A DNA stretch of 64,000 nucleotides from an uncultured Oscillospiraceae bacterium (GCA_902492455.1 CABULH010000012.1:1-64000); one strand, 5' to 3'; counted from the stretch's first letter, positions 32,058 through 41,447 are shown. A program made the numbers and translations. The notes: generated by a model from the letters alone, not told the origin.

Positions 32058-33314
32058 TTACTCTCTTTCCGGTATAATCGCACCGATGTTTTGCAAGGCC
32101 GCCTTTAGTTCATGATAAGGGACGCTTCCTACAGAAGCATTTTCACGCGCCGCTATTGCCGCCGCCGTACCAGCCGCCTGTCCTACTGCCATACACGGTG
32201 CCTGCACCCGGATAGCGCTGTTGGCATCCGAATCCGATGCAATGCATCGGCCTGCCGCCAGCAGGCGCTTGGCGCCGCGCGGAATCAGCGCGCCATACGG
32301 AATGGTGGGAACAACACCCTCTTCCAGGAAAATCTGCTTAATTCCCAGCGGTTGATGCAGATCAATCGGATAAAAGGCATAACATACGGCATCGTCGTAA
32401 ACCTTACCTGCCAGATAATCTTCCGACGTGACCGTTTTTTCACCGATAATCCGACAGGTTTCCCGTACGCCGCATTCGCCTGCCGCAGAAATCACCCGCA
32501 GATTTTCCAAACCGGGGATTTCCCGCAGGAAGCTGACAATTCTCATCAGTGTTGCCCGCGCTTCGATCTCCAGCCGTGTTCTGCCGGCAGACGTTTCCGC
32601 ATCCACACATTCAATATGCATGGAAATACGGCCTTCCAAAAGCAGATCATACAAATTTTTTCCTTGAAAATCCTGGGGGTTCAATCTCTCATTCGTATAG
32701 GCTTCCAAGACCGCTTTTTCTATTTTCTCCCGGTCGATTGTTTCCACCTGGTATCCGCCGATGTTGTTTATCAGGGTGGCAGGCTGTAAAGTATCGCTTT
32801 TTTCACAATCATAGCCTGCCATACGGATCACATTGGCATCGCCGGTGGCATCTATAAGAACTGCCGCTTCAATCTGCACCAAACCTTCTTTTTGCGCGGC
32901 GGTCAGCAGAATATGCTCATCCTTCTCCTCCACCGCGGCCGCCATGGTATGCAGCCGTAACTCCACGCCGCTTTCCAAGCAAAGTTCATCCAATATCTGC
33001 GTATAGGAAAAAATATTCAGTAGAATTTGTTCGTGCCAATGTGCCTGCGGCCGGCGGGATATCTCGGGTATGACCGCGGCGCCGATGCTTTGGGCGCGGA
33101 GGATAGATTCCCAGCAGGGCCCGGCAATGATTTGTTTCCCCCAAGCGAAAAACAGGCCCGGAAAATTCACCGCCGCCGCCGTGATGGTTCCGCCCAGAAT
33201 ACCGTTCTTTTCAACTAATATTGTTTTAGCGCCAGCCTTTGCCGCCGCAATTGCGGCAAAGCAGCCGGCTGTTCCCCCTCCTACGACCACTACGTCGGTC
33301 CTCAATTTATCCAT
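32058..33314 (-). CDS. FAD-dependent oxidoreductase
   Basis: A 418-residue flavoprotein. The N-terminal Rossmann FAD site is DVVVVGGGTAGC (about 7-18), with a second FAD motif LIDATGDANV and a C-terminal AAGRCIASDSDANSAIRVQ with AVGQAAGTAAA. This is the FAD-dependent oxidoreductase PF12831 type, common in Clostridia, often acting on unusual sugars or aromatic substrates. The substrate is unknown. A leftward gene, it lies 54 bp from the next leftward gene trmL. The IS element lies directly downstream of its stop. Confidence 0.85.
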   Translation of the reverse strand: MDKLRTDVVVVGGGTAGCFAAIAAAKAGAKTILVEKNGILGGTITAAAVNFPGLFFAWGKQIIAGPCWESILRAQSIGAAVIPEISRRPQAHWHEQILLNIFSYTQILDELCLESGVELRLHTMAAAVEEKDEHILLTAAQKEGLVQIEAAVLIDATGDANVIRMAGYDCEKSDTLQPATLINNIGGYQVETIDREKIEKAVLEAYTNERLNPQDFQGKNLYDLLLEGRISMHIECVDAETSAGRTRLEIEARATLMRIVSFLREIPGLENLRVISAAGECGVRETCRIIGEKTVTSEDYLAGKVYDDAVCYAFYPIDLHQPLGIKQIFLEEGVVPTIPYGALIPRGAKRLLAAGRCIASDSDANSAIRVQAPCMAVGQAAGTAAAIAARENASVGSVPYHELKAALQNIGAIIPERE

Positions 33315-33368
33315 ATATTCTTTCCCCCAAGCAATGTTCTCCCTGGCAGATATCCCGTTACCGCCGCT

Positions 33369-33878
33369 TTATTCTATAAACCCGTCGTATTTCGTCAAAT
33401 GTCCCTGCGTGCGCAATCCGGGAAATCCCCATTGCCGCAGGGCTTCATACACCCCGACCGCCACCGCGTTGGAAAGATTCAGAGAACGGGCGTCGTCGTT
33501 ATCCAGCATAGGGAGACGCACACAGCAGTCCCCGTTTTTCGCCAGCAGCTCTTCCGGCAGACCAGCCGTCTCTTTGCCGAAAACCAGATAAGCGCCATCC
33601 GGATATGCCAATTCCGTGTATATATGGGGGGCTTTGGTCGAAAAATAGAAAAACGGGCCCGTATTGCTGGCAAAAAAATCTTCAAGGGAATCATAATAAG
33701 TGATATCCAGCAGATGCCAGTAATCCAGCCCCGCCCGTTTGAGCTTTCGATCATCAATGGTGAAACCCATGGGACCCACCAAATGCAGCCGTGATCCGGT
33801 AGCGGCGCAGGTACGGCTGATATTACCGGTGTTTTGGGGGATTTCCGGCTCCACTAGAACAATATTAAGCTGCGGCAT
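33369..33878 (-). CDS. trmL: tRNA (cytidine/uridine-34-2'-O)-methyltransferase TrmL
   Basis: A 169-residue SPOUT methylase from ATG 33878 (MPQLNIVLVEPEIPQNTGNI), typical length and start for TrmL. The characteristic motifs are PQNTGNI...R at the N-terminus, LVFGKETAGLPEELL in the middle and the knotted C-terminal LPMLDNDDARSLNLSNAVAV. It methylates the wobble ribose of tRNA-Leu isoacceptors. A longer in-frame extension to 34040 lies inside manA and is rejected. Confidence 0.95.
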   Translation of the reverse strand: MPQLNIVLVEPEIPQNTGNISRTCAATGSRLHLVGPMGFTIDDRKLKRAGLDYWHLLDITYYDSLEDFFASNTGPFFYFSTKAPHIYTELAYPDGAYLVFGKETAGLPEELLAKNGDCCVRLPMLDNDDARSLNLSNAVAVGVYEALRQWGFPGLRTQGHLTKYDGFIE

Positions 33879-33895
33879 GCGGTTCTCTCCTTTTC

Positions 33896-34870
33896 TCACA
33901 CACGGCAGCAAAGCAGCTGCACAGGGGCACCGGCACTCCGTACTTGGGCGGTGAAACCGGCAGGCAGGAAAACACTGCCGCCCTTTTTCAGTTCCAACGA
34001 GCCTTCCGGCCAATCCAGCACGCAGCCGCCTTCCAGGCACAGCAGGGAAACAAAGCTCTCCATGCAGCCCACCCGCATGAAATCCTGGATTTCCAGCAGT
34101 TCCGCGGTGAAAAGATCACAAGCCGCCAAACTGCGGACAAAACCGCCGGGCAGAGGCACCGTCTCTCCCACCGCTCCATAAGGAAGGCAGGGCGGCGCCA
34201 GGTGTGTGACGTCCACCGCCTTATCCACATGCAGCGCCCGGGGATTGCCATCGGGTCCCAGCCGGCCGTAATCGGACACACGGTAAGTGGTATTGGAATT
34301 CTGCTGCACCTCCGCAATGAGAATACCCGCGCCAATGGCGTGAAGCGTACCTGCCTCAATGAAAAACACGTCGCCCTTATGCACCGGTACAAAGTTGCAG
34401 ACTTCGGGCAGGGTGTTGTTCTCGATATACTCCCGGAACTGCTGCTTGGTCAACCCGGCGTTGAGGCCGTAAATCAGCTGAGCGCCCGGCTCACAGTCCA
34501 CCACATACCACATTTCCGTTTTGCCGTATTCCCCTTCCACCCGCAGGGCATAATCGTTGTCGGGATGCACCTGGACGGAGAGACGATCCCGGGCGTCAAT
34601 CAGTTTGATCAGAACCGGGAAATAGGGGAAGGCCGCCGCCTTTTCTCCCAGCGCGGCGGGCCCCCAAAGCTCCAGCGCATCCGGAAGGGTTTTGCCGTCG
34701 AAGGGGCCGCCCCGGACAATGGAGGAGCCGTCCTTGTGGCAGGAAAGCACCCAGGCCTCGGCCGCGACATCCCCTTCACAGGAATAGCCGAATTCGGTTT
34801 TCAGACGGCTGCCGCCCCACAGATAATCCTTCACCGGAGGCTCCAGCAGCAGAGGAAACAAACTTGGCAT
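33896..34870 (-). CDS. manA: Mannose-6-phosphate isomerase, class I
   Basis: A 324-residue cupin-type enzyme interconverting mannose 6-phosphate and fructose 6-phosphate, zinc dependent. It has the N-terminal DYLWGGSRL, the substrate and zinc motif QVHPDNDYA with E from KTEMWYVV, and the second zinc half FIEAGTLHAIGAGILIAEVQQ (split). Length and motif order match Firmicutes ManA. It ends 17 bp before the trmL start, so the two are probably co-transcribed. Confidence 0.93.
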   Translation of the reverse strand: MPSLFPLLLEPPVKDYLWGGSRLKTEFGYSCEGDVAAEAWVLSCHKDGSSIVRGGPFDGKTLPDALELWGPAALGEKAAAFPYFPVLIKLIDARDRLSVQVHPDNDYALRVEGEYGKTEMWYVVDCEPGAQLIYGLNAGLTKQQFREYIENNTLPEVCNFVPVHKGDVFFIEAGTLHAIGAGILIAEVQQNSNTTYRVSDYGRLGPDGNPRALHVDKAVDVTHLAPPCLPYGAVGETVPLPGGFVRSLAACDLFTAELLEIQDFMRVGCMESFVSLLCLEGGCVLDWPEGSLELKKGGSVFLPAGFTAQVRSAGAPVQLLCCRV

Positions 34871-35076
34871 AGACTGATCTATCCTTTCCGGTTTGCAGAC
34901 GATGATTCATCCGTTGATTTTTCTTTCCGCCATATTTTACCGCATTTGCAGTTATTTGGCAACCGACTTTCCAGATTTCCCCGCTACTGCCATCATTCCC
35001 CGGGACTGAACCGCGCCCTGCCGGAGAAACTATGGAGGACGGAAGTCGTCAAAATCTGGCAAGGAGGAATTGTACT

Positions 35077-35256
35077 ATGACAAGAGGCGTGACGGGCTTT
35101 ATGAAGGGAATCGGCATGGGAATCGCCGTGGGCTGCATCGCAGGCGCCGTAGGCAACAGCTACATGCATTCCAACAAGAAGGGCCTGAAAAAGAATGTGG
35201 GCAAGGCGCTGCGCAATGTGGGCGACCTGATGGACAATGTAACCAGCATGTTCTGA
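35077..35256 (+). CDS. Small glycine-rich membrane protein
   Basis: A 59-residue protein, MTRGVTGFMKGIGMGIAVG..., with one glycine-rich hydrophobic span (residues about 7-25) and a basic tail KKGLKKNVGKALRNVGDL. AAGGAGG lies 8 nt before the ATG; an in-frame ATG at 35032 lacks one. It is similar in shape to YtxH-like small proteins common in Clostridia. Function unknown. A strong terminator follows. Confidence 0.7.
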   Translation: MTRGVTGFMKGIGMGIAVGCIAGAVGNSYMHSNKKGLKKNVGKALRNVGDLMDNVTSMF

Positions 35257-35280
35257 TCCACCACGGGATTACCCTGCAGG

Positions 35281-35309
35281 AAACCGCCGGCGGCTGCCGG
35301 CGGTTTTTT
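35281..35309 (+). terminator. Intrinsic terminator
   Basis: AACCGCCGGC-ggct-GCCGGCGGTT followed by TTTT, ending the small membrane protein transcript. Confidence 0.9.
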
Positions 35310-35420
35310 CATGAATATTACGTGAACACTCTTTACCTGAAAGCAATTTTCGTGTATGCTAATGGCATTCTTTGATTTGTTTTCACTTTACGCTGAAAGC
35401 ATGAGAAAGGCGGGATATGG

Positions 35421-36140
35421 ATGGCGGAAGACAAACATAAACCCTACGCCGGATTCCAAGATCAAAACAGCATTCTGGGGCCGCATCAAACCCCGGAAGA
35501 GATCCGGAAAGAAAATAAACGGCGAAAAATGGAACAGGAAGAAGCAGCGCGGCAAAAACGGAGGCGAAAATATGAGACCTCCTCCCAGCCGCCGCATCCC
35601 AAGCAAAAAAAGCCAATCAACGCCTTGGCCTGGCTGACGGCGGCCGGCGGTCTGCTGCTGGCCGCCGGTATCGTCGTGTTGATTGTGGTGGGGGTCAACG
35701 CCGGTTGGTTTGGCGACGGAAAAAGCAAGGCACCCCAATCCGGTTATTTCACCCGCCCGGATGATGAACCGGAAATGTCGGAAGAAGGCATCAAAGGCGT
35801 CATTCGGGAGGCATATTTCACCAAGGATAAACACCTGGCGGTGAAGCTGCTGCTGTCCAATGGCCTTCCCTCCCGGCATTATCTCACCTCCCTGGAGGTA
35901 AAGGTCCGCAATGAGGACGGCGAATTGGTGGCCTCCGGCTATACGGAAACCATACCGGATGATTTTCTCATCGAGCCCAACAGCACTGCCTATTTCGTTT
36001 TTTATATCTCCCCGGAATACGTGCAGCTGCCTAAGGATGATCTGGACAGCTTGACCTATGAAATCAATACCAAGGGGCGGGTGGAGGACCCTTCGGTTCT
36101 GGAGACCCGCACCACAGCGCCGTCTACCACAACCACATAA
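35421..36140 (+). CDS. Single-span membrane protein with extracytoplasmic beta domain (SLAP-like)
   Basis: A 239-residue protein with a charged cytoplasmic N-terminus of about 65 residues rich in Lys, Arg and Glu, one transmembrane span (about 72-93) and an outside domain of strands. The outside region (LAVKLLLSNGLPSRHYLTSL..., VASGYTETIPDDFLIEPNS) resembles S-layer-associated SLAP domains; this is a tentative similarity. The tail is Thr-rich (TRTTAPSTTTT), fitting an exposed end. It is followed by a perfect bidirectional terminator. Confidence 0.65.
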   Translation: MAEDKHKPYAGFQDQNSILGPHQTPEEIRKENKRRKMEQEEAARQKRRRKYETSSQPPHPKQKKPINALAWLTAAGGLLLAAGIVVLIVVGVNAGWFGDGKSKAPQSGYFTRPDDEPEMSEEGIKGVIREAYFTKDKHLAVKLLLSNGLPSRHYLTSLEVKVRNEDGELVASGYTETIPDDFLIEPNSTAYFVFYISPEYVQLPKDDLDSLTYEINTKGRVEDPSVLETRTTAPSTTTT

Positions 36141-36184
36141 AAACAAAGAAGGGGAAGCACAAATGCTTCCCCTTCTTTGTTTTT
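36141..36184. terminator. Bidirectional intrinsic terminator
   Basis: A perfect 19-bp stem, AAACAAAGAAGGGGAAGCA with loop CAAA, T-rich on both strands. It lies between convergent genes (35421 plus, 36287 minus). Confidence 0.9.
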
Positions 36185-36286
36185 ATGATCTTACAGAAGG
36201 AAGCGCCGGACCAAGGAGACAGGAAAATTTCCGTGGGCATCTTCTGTCATAACAAGCAAGGCCTTATCCTGCAAAGGGAGCTTCTC

Positions 36287-37096
36287 TCACAGCATCTCGG
36301 CCTCTCTCCAAAAAACGTCCAGTTTGCCGATATAATTCTTTTTCCACGGCTTATTGCGGCCGCAGTAGTGAACAATGGCCGTATGCCGCCTCACCCAATC
36401 CAGATTCAGCCATCTGCGCACCGCCGGGCGAAGCAGAAACAGCCGCTCCGTCATGTTGTAGCGGAAAGGATCGATAGGCAGGATGCGCGGGGCGTACAAT
36501 CCGCTGATCACATCCTGATCCGGCAGCAAGAGCCGGTTTTTATATCTGCGGATATAGGCGGTCACCTCGTCGAAATCCTGCTCCCGGCGCAGGGCGGACA
36601 AGTGGAGCATCATCACCCCAGTGTTGATGTAGGGAGCGGGCTCCTCCATATCCAGCCGCAGTTCATTGAGCTTCTGCATAGGGCCGTGAACATGGGAAGC
36701 CGCCGCAAAAAAATAATCCTCCAGATCCATTTCATATAAAGTGTCAAGGGGATTGATCACCACCAGATCCGGGTCCAGATACAGCACCCGGTCCAGTTCT
36801 TCCGGCAGATACCGGGCGGCAAAGATACGGTAGTACATCTCTTTGGGATACCGGTCGGTTACCGGCGCCTGATCCAGCATATCATCCTCCACCCGGATGG
36901 GAAAAAGACGGCAGCGAGCTTCATCCAGCGCTGCGGCGATCTCTTCCAGGTCGGCTTTCTCCAGAGATGAATGGAGAATATAAAGAGAAAAATCCTTTTC
37001 GGGATGAACATGGAGGAGGGAGCGAAGCATAATCTGCAGCGGTCGGATGTAGCCTTTGTCTATGGTAACCAACACGGCATATGGCTTTTGGTACAT
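36287..37096 (-). CDS. Glycosyltransferase family 8 protein
   Basis: A 269-residue GT-A retaining glycosyltransferase. The metal and nucleotide-sugar motif is the DxD in VLYLDPDLVV (about residues 104-113). YINTGVMMLHL and LPDQDVI are typical of the family, and the C-terminal HYCGRNKPWK gives the final catalytic His. Probably transfers glucose or galactose to a cell-surface glycan or lipid; the acceptor is unknown. It lies 22 bp downstream of the flavin reductase gene. Confidence 0.9.
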   Translation of the reverse strand: MYQKPYAVLVTIDKGYIRPLQIMLRSLLHVHPEKDFSLYILHSSLEKADLEEIAAALDEARCRLFPIRVEDDMLDQAPVTDRYPKEMYYRIFAARYLPEELDRVLYLDPDLVVINPLDTLYEMDLEDYFFAAASHVHGPMQKLNELRLDMEEPAPYINTGVMMLHLSALRREQDFDEVTAYIRRYKNRLLLPDQDVISGLYAPRILPIDPFRYNMTERLFLLRPAVRRWLNLDWVRRHTAIVHYCGRNKPWKKNYIGKLDVFWREAEML

Positions 37097-37118
37097 AGTC
37101 GGGACTCCTTTTGACGGC

Positions 37119-37628
37119 TTATCCGATGTTTTTCAGAACCTTGACGATTTCCCCCACATAGATGCGGTGATAATCCCCGTTCTTATAATTGTTCTCCAAT
37201 GTAGGATCCAAGAAATGGGAGGGATCCATATCCTGATAGTACAGCTTACGGCAGACCAGGGACAGCCTGGATTCAGCGAAATAGGGAGCTTGAGCGTCGA
37301 ATACAGGAGTCAGCTCCGCTTCCCTGATCTTATCCGTATCCCGGCCGGATTTGCTGCCGCAGATCTGCAGCGCCCGGCGGTAGCCGCTGTCAAAAAAGGA
37401 AAGGGTATAATGCTTATCCTGCTCCAGAAACTCATAGGTATAGCGGGAAGGACGCACAAAAGAAAACGCCACATTGGCGTTCCACAGCACCCCCAAGCCG
37501 CCCCAGCTGGCGGTCATGGTGTTGCATTTGCGTTCCTCTCCGGCGGTAATAAGCATCCAGTCCCGGCCAATCATTTTAAAGACGTTATCATTCAGCTCCA
37601 GGGGATCGATCTCGATAAATTTGTTCAT
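37119..37628 (-). CDS. Flavin reductase family protein
   Basis: A 169-residue FMN-binding split-barrel protein. MLITAGEERKCNTMTASWGGLGVLW and FVRPSRYTYEFLEQ (each split here) are the typical FMN-binding regions. Proteins of this family reduce flavin or act as small redox partners; the partner is not evident. AAAGGCAGGCATC precedes the ATG. Same strand as the GT8 gene. Confidence 0.88.
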   Translation of the reverse strand: MNKFIEIDPLELNDNVFKMIGRDWMLITAGEERKCNTMTASWGGLGVLWNANVAFSFVRPSRYTYEFLEQDKHYTLSFFDSGYRRALQICGSKSGRDTDKIREAELTPVFDAQAPYFAESRLSLVCRKLYYQDMDPSHFLDPTLENNYKNGDYHRIYVGEIVKVLKNIG

Positions 37629-37773
37629 AACGATGCCTGCCTTTCACAAAAGATGCCTGCCGGTTTCTCCATTGTCAACCGATGGCAGATATAGTATAGC
37701 ATACCAGATGAAATCCGGCACCTCTTTTTTGTCGGAAAAGGCGGGGCTGAGCAGAATAAAACCGGCCGGATCA

Positions 37774-37802
37774 TTGACAGACGCGGGGGAGATTGCTATA
37801 AT
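37774..37802 (+). promoter_or_regulatory. Promoter of the glycyl radical enzyme operon
   Basis: TTGACA (37774-37779), 17-bp spacer, TATAAT (37797-37802), a perfect consensus. The cobalamin riboswitch starts about 20 nt further on. Confidence 0.88.
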
Positions 37803-37823
37803 AAATTTCAAACTGAATAAACG

Positions 37824-37982
37824 ATCAAGGTTGCAGCTTTAACGCTGCATGAAAAGGGAATGCGGTGCGAGTCCGCAGCAGCTCACTCTACTGTATGACA
37901 GACGAAAAGCGATATGTCACTGAGCAAAAGGCTTGGGAAGACGCCGAGTAGGATGAAGTTAAGTCAGGAGACCTGCCTTGAT
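37824..37982 (+). promoter_or_regulatory. Cobalamin riboswitch
   Basis: The P1 strands ATCAAGG and CCTTGAT close the element. Inside are the conserved AAAAGGGAA, GGTGCGAGTCCGC, a GTCACTG-like segment, GGGAAGACGCCGAGTAGGATGA (split) and the B12 box TCAGGAGACCTGCC. This matches the adenosylcobalamin-sensing class. It sits between a consensus promoter and a transcription terminator in front of the glycyl radical enzyme, so coenzyme B12 should shut the operon off (inference from known riboswitches). Confidence 0.93.
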
Positions 37983-38061
37983 TGACCGATACACATCCGG
38001 TGAGGGGTGAGAAGGAACGAAGCCCGAACAGATGCGTTCGGGAACTTTTGTTATGCTTTGC

Positions 38062-38098
38062 ATGCGGTCATTTTATAATGACCGCATTTTTTATTTTT
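38062..38098 (+). terminator. Riboswitch-controlled terminator
   Basis: ATGCGGTCATT-ttat-AATGACCGCAT followed by TTTTTATTTTT. A preceding small hairpin CCCGAAC-agatgc-GTTCGGG (38024-38043) may be the alternative structure. Position just before the ribosome binding site fits transcription attenuation. Confidence 0.88.
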
Positions 38099-38115
38099 GA
38101 AAGGAGTCAATCGCC

Positions 38116-40656
38116 GTGAAGCCGATTCCTGTATCTCCGAGAATATCCGCATTGCTTCATCATCTTCTGTCCGCCCGGCCGGAGCTGGAGGCGGAACGCG
38201 CAGTCCTGATCACCGAGTCTTACCGGCGAACCGGGTCGCTCCCCATTGTTCTCCGCCGCTCCGCCGCTCTGCGGCACATTCTTGAAAACCTGCCCATCAC
38301 CATCCGCCCGGATGAGCTTATCGTGGGCAGCAACACCAAGCAGCCCCGCAGTTCCCAGGTATTTCCTGAATTTTCCTTCCAGTGGATTTTGGATGAGCTG
38401 GATACCATGGCGCAGCGGCCGGCCGATCCTTTTTTCGTTTCGGAGAATACCAAACAGTCCCTGCGGCAGGTTCTGCCGGAATGGGAGGGCAAGACCACCA
38501 GTGAGCTGGCCTACCGCTATATGCCGGCGGATAGTATCCTGGCTATGGAACACAATGTTTTTACCCCTGGCAATTATTATTATAACGGGATCGGCCATGT
38601 TACTGTGGACTATGGCAAGGTGCTGCGCCTGGGCTTCCGCGGTATTATCCGGGAAATCCGCAGTGCCATGGAGAGCTTGGAGGTTACTGACGGAGATTAC
38701 GTCAGTAAGCGCGCCTTTCTGCAGGCGGCGGAGGAATCCTGCCGCGCCGCCATCAGTTATGCAAAACGATATGCCGCTCTGGCGCGGGAAGCCGCCGGTG
38801 AGTGCACCGATCCCAACCGCAGAAAGGAGCTTCTCCGCATCGCAGAAAACTGTGACGCGGTCCCGCAAAATCCCGCTTCTTCCTTTTACGAGGCCATTCA
38901 ATCCTTCTGGTTCATTCAGCTGCTTCTTCAGATAGAATCCAACGGCCACTCCATTTCCCCCGGCAGATTTGATCAGTATATGTACCCCTATTACAAGGCG
39001 GACATAGACACAGGCAGGCTTACGCCGGCGTTTGCCCAGGAGCTGCTGGATTGTCTCTGGATCAAATTCAACGATTTGTCCAAGGCGCGGGATGCCGCGT
39101 CTGCCGAAGGGTTTGCCGGCTACGGATTGTTTCAGAATCTCTGCATCGGCGGACAGGATGACGACGGCAGCGATGCCACCAACGCCCTATCCTTCCATTG
39201 TATAGAAGCCTCCATGCACACACGCCTTCCCCAGCCATCCCTATCCGTCCGTGTGTGGAACGGCACCCCTCACGAGCTGCTGATGGCCTGCGCCAAACTG
39301 ACCCGCACAGGCATCGGCCTGCCCGCTTACTACAACGATGAGGTTATCATTCCCGCGCTTATGAACCGGGGGCTGACTCTGCAGGATGCCCGGGACTACA
39401 ATATCATCGGCTGTGTGGAGCCGCAGAAATCCGGGAAAACCGATGGCTGGCATGATGCGGCGTTTTTCAATATGTGCCGCCCGATGGAGTTCGTATTCTC
39501 CCAGGGCCGGGACGGTGATGTGCAGGTTGGTCCCGCGACCAAAGATGTATCCGCCATCTCCACTTTTCAGGAGTTTTTGGATACCTATCAAGCCCAGATG
39601 AACGCGATGATCGACTGCCTGGTTAACGCGGACAACGCCATCGACCTGGCCCATCGGGAACGTGCCCCGCTGCCCTTCCTGTCCACCATGGTAGCCGACT
39701 GCATTGCCCGTGGCAAAACCGTGCAGGAAGGCGGTGCAGTTTATAATTTCACCGGCCCTCAGGGCTTCGGCATTGCCAATATTGCAGACGGCTTGGTGGC
39801 GATCCGCAAACTGATATTCGAAGAAAAGCGGTTTACCTTGTCCGAACTGAAAGACGCCATGTCGCATGATTTCGGCAAAACGGAAACCGGCGGCGACACC
39901 GTCAGTCCGGGTTGCGCTATGCTGCTCACCCAAAAAATTGCGCAAGAGATCGGCAGAGCGGGAAAATCTCTTTCCGAAAAACAGATTCAGGAGATCTATG
40001 GCCAGCTGCTGGCCTCCGGCAGTCCGAACCAGGAAAATGTCCGTTATCAGGAAATCCGCCGCCTGATTGAGGAACAGCCTCATTACGGCAACGACATCCC
40101 CGAAGTCGATGCTATGGCACGGCAGGCCGCCTATTTCTTCACAAGGCAAGTGGAAAAATACCGCAATCCCCGGGGCGGTGTTTATCAGGCGGGACTCTAT
40201 CCCGTGTCGGCCAACGTGCCGTTGGGCAAGCAAACCGGTGCTACGCCGGACGGGCGCTATGCGCATACGCCTATTGCGGACGGCGTTTCCCCCGCATCCG
40301 GCCGGGATCTGAAGGGACCCACGGCGGCGGCCAATTCCGTGGCTCGCCTGGATCACTTTATCGCATCCAACGGCACGCTGTTCAACCAGAAATTTCATCC
40401 TTCCGCATTGTGCGGCGATAACGGGCTGGAAGCCTTTGTCTCTTTGATCCGAGCTTACTTTGATCAGAAAGGCAGTCACGTCCAATTCAACGTCGTCAGC
40501 CGGGAAACCCTGCTGGATGCTCAGAAACACCCAGAAAACTACCAAACCCTGGTGGTGCGGGTGGCAGGGTACAGCGCCCTGTTCACCTCCCTGTCCAAAT
40601 CGCTGCAGGACGACATTATCAACCGGACTGAACAGACCTTTGGAGGCGGCCAATGA
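38116..40656 (+). CDS. Glycyl radical enzyme, B12-independent diol/glycerol dehydratase-like
   Basis: An 846-residue PFL-like enzyme. The glycyl loop near the C-terminus is RVAGYSALF. The thiyl site is GCVEPQ, followed by GKTDGWHDAAFFN. The substrate-pocket residues of the diol/glycerol dehydratase group appear to be present: His in GIGHV, His and Ser in NGHSIS, Cys and Glu in GCVEPQ, Asp in GWHD. It probably dehydrates glycerol or 1,2-propanediol to an aldehyde without B12. The GTG start follows AAAGGAG. Control by a cobalamin riboswitch fits an isozyme used when B12 is scarce. The activase start overlaps its stop (ATGA). Choline lyase or another lyase activity cannot be fully excluded. Confidence 0.85.
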   Translation: MKPIPVSPRISALLHHLLSARPELEAERAVLITESYRRTGSLPIVLRRSAALRHILENLPITIRPDELIVGSNTKQPRSSQVFPEFSFQWILDELDTMAQRPADPFFVSENTKQSLRQVLPEWEGKTTSELAYRYMPADSILAMEHNVFTPGNYYYNGIGHVTVDYGKVLRLGFRGIIREIRSAMESLEVTDGDYVSKRAFLQAAEESCRAAISYAKRYAALAREAAGECTDPNRRKELLRIAENCDAVPQNPASSFYEAIQSFWFIQLLLQIESNGHSISPGRFDQYMYPYYKADIDTGRLTPAFAQELLDCLWIKFNDLSKARDAASAEGFAGYGLFQNLCIGGQDDDGSDATNALSFHCIEASMHTRLPQPSLSVRVWNGTPHELLMACAKLTRTGIGLPAYYNDEVIIPALMNRGLTLQDARDYNIIGCVEPQKSGKTDGWHDAAFFNMCRPMEFVFSQGRDGDVQVGPATKDVSAISTFQEFLDTYQAQMNAMIDCLVNADNAIDLAHRERAPLPFLSTMVADCIARGKTVQEGGAVYNFTGPQGFGIANIADGLVAIRKLIFEEKRFTLSELKDAMSHDFGKTETGGDTVSPGCAMLLTQKIAQEIGRAGKSLSEKQIQEIYGQLLASGSPNQENVRYQEIRRLIEEQPHYGNDIPEVDAMARQAAYFFTRQVEKYRNPRGGVYQAGLYPVSANVPLGKQTGATPDGRYAHTPIADGVSPASGRDLKGPTAAANSVARLDHFIASNGTLFNQKFHPSALCGDNGLEAFVSLIRAYFDQKGSHVQFNVVSRETLLDAQKHPENYQTLVVRVAGYSALFTSLSKSLQDDIINRTEQTFGGGQ

Positions 40657-41447
40657 TTTCCGATGAAATACTTCAGACCCGTGGTCGTATTTTCAACATA
40701 CAGCGCTATTCCATTCACGACGGACCGGGTATCCGCAGTATTGTATTTTTCAAGGGCTGCCCGCTCCGCTGCCGGTGGTGCTGCAATCCGGAGTCTCAGA
40801 ATCATGCCATACAGCAAATGATCAGAAACGGTAAGCTGGAAACCGTGGGGCGCGACGTATGTGTGGAAGAGATTCTGACCGAGATACTGCAGGATGCGCC
40901 CTATTACCGGCGTTCCGGCGGCGGCGTGACCTTATCCGGCGGCGAGGCTTTTTTACAGCCGCAATTCGCCAAAGCCGTTCTGGAAGCCTGTCGCGGACAG
41001 GGTATAAACACAGCGGTTGAGACGGCTGGTTTTGTTCCCTTCGACGATGTGGAACCCTGTCTCCCCCTGCTGGATACGGTTTTGATGGATATCAAGCATA
41101 TGGATCCGGAAAAGCATCAGCTTTATACCGGCAGAAGAAACGAGCGGATATTGGAAAACGCCAGGCAGATCGCCCAGCGGCATACGCATCTTGTCATCCG
41201 CGTACCGGTTATTCCCACCTTCAATGACAGCGAAGAGGAAATCGGTGCTATTGCCGCTTTTGCCTCATCGCTGCCCGGTAAACCCGCCATGCACCTGCTG
41301 CCATATCATCGGCTGGGAGAGGATAAGTACGGCGGACTGGGCCGGGAATACGCTCTGGAGGGAATCCCGCTTTTGCCCGAAGAAAAACTGCACACACTGC
41401 TGCGCACGGCGCGGCTTCAAGGAGTTGTCTGCCGGCTGGGCGGATAA
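40653..41447 (+). CDS. Glycyl radical enzyme activating enzyme (radical SAM)
   Basis: A 264-residue radical SAM activase. The [4Fe-4S] motif CPLRCRWC follows FFKGC, and the N-terminal IHDGPGIRSIVFFKGCP is the activase signature. It lacks the extra ferredoxin-like cysteine cluster insert found in many dehydratase activases and goes directly from CNPESQ to the GRDVCVEEIL region, so it is a short form. It makes the glycyl radical on the upstream enzyme. Start overlaps the enzyme's stop by ATGA, giving translational coupling. Confidence 0.92.
   Translation: MISDEILQTRGRIFNIQRYSIHDGPGIRSIVFFKGCPLRCRWCCNPESQNHAIQQMIRNGKLETVGRDVCVEEILTEILQDAPYYRRSGGGVTLSGGEAFLQPQFAKAVLEACRGQGINTAVETAGFVPFDDVEPCLPLLDTVLMDIKHMDPEKHQLYTGRRNERILENARQIAQRHTHLVIRVPVIPTFNDSEEEIGAIAAFASSLPGKPAMHLLPYHRLGEDKYGGLGREYALEGIPLLPEEKLHTLLRTARLQGVVCRLGG

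Noticed and set aside
38107..41189. Long leftward open frames across the glycyl radical operon.
   Set aside because: They are antisense shadows of GC-rich genes, with no ribosome binding sites and no recognisable domains.
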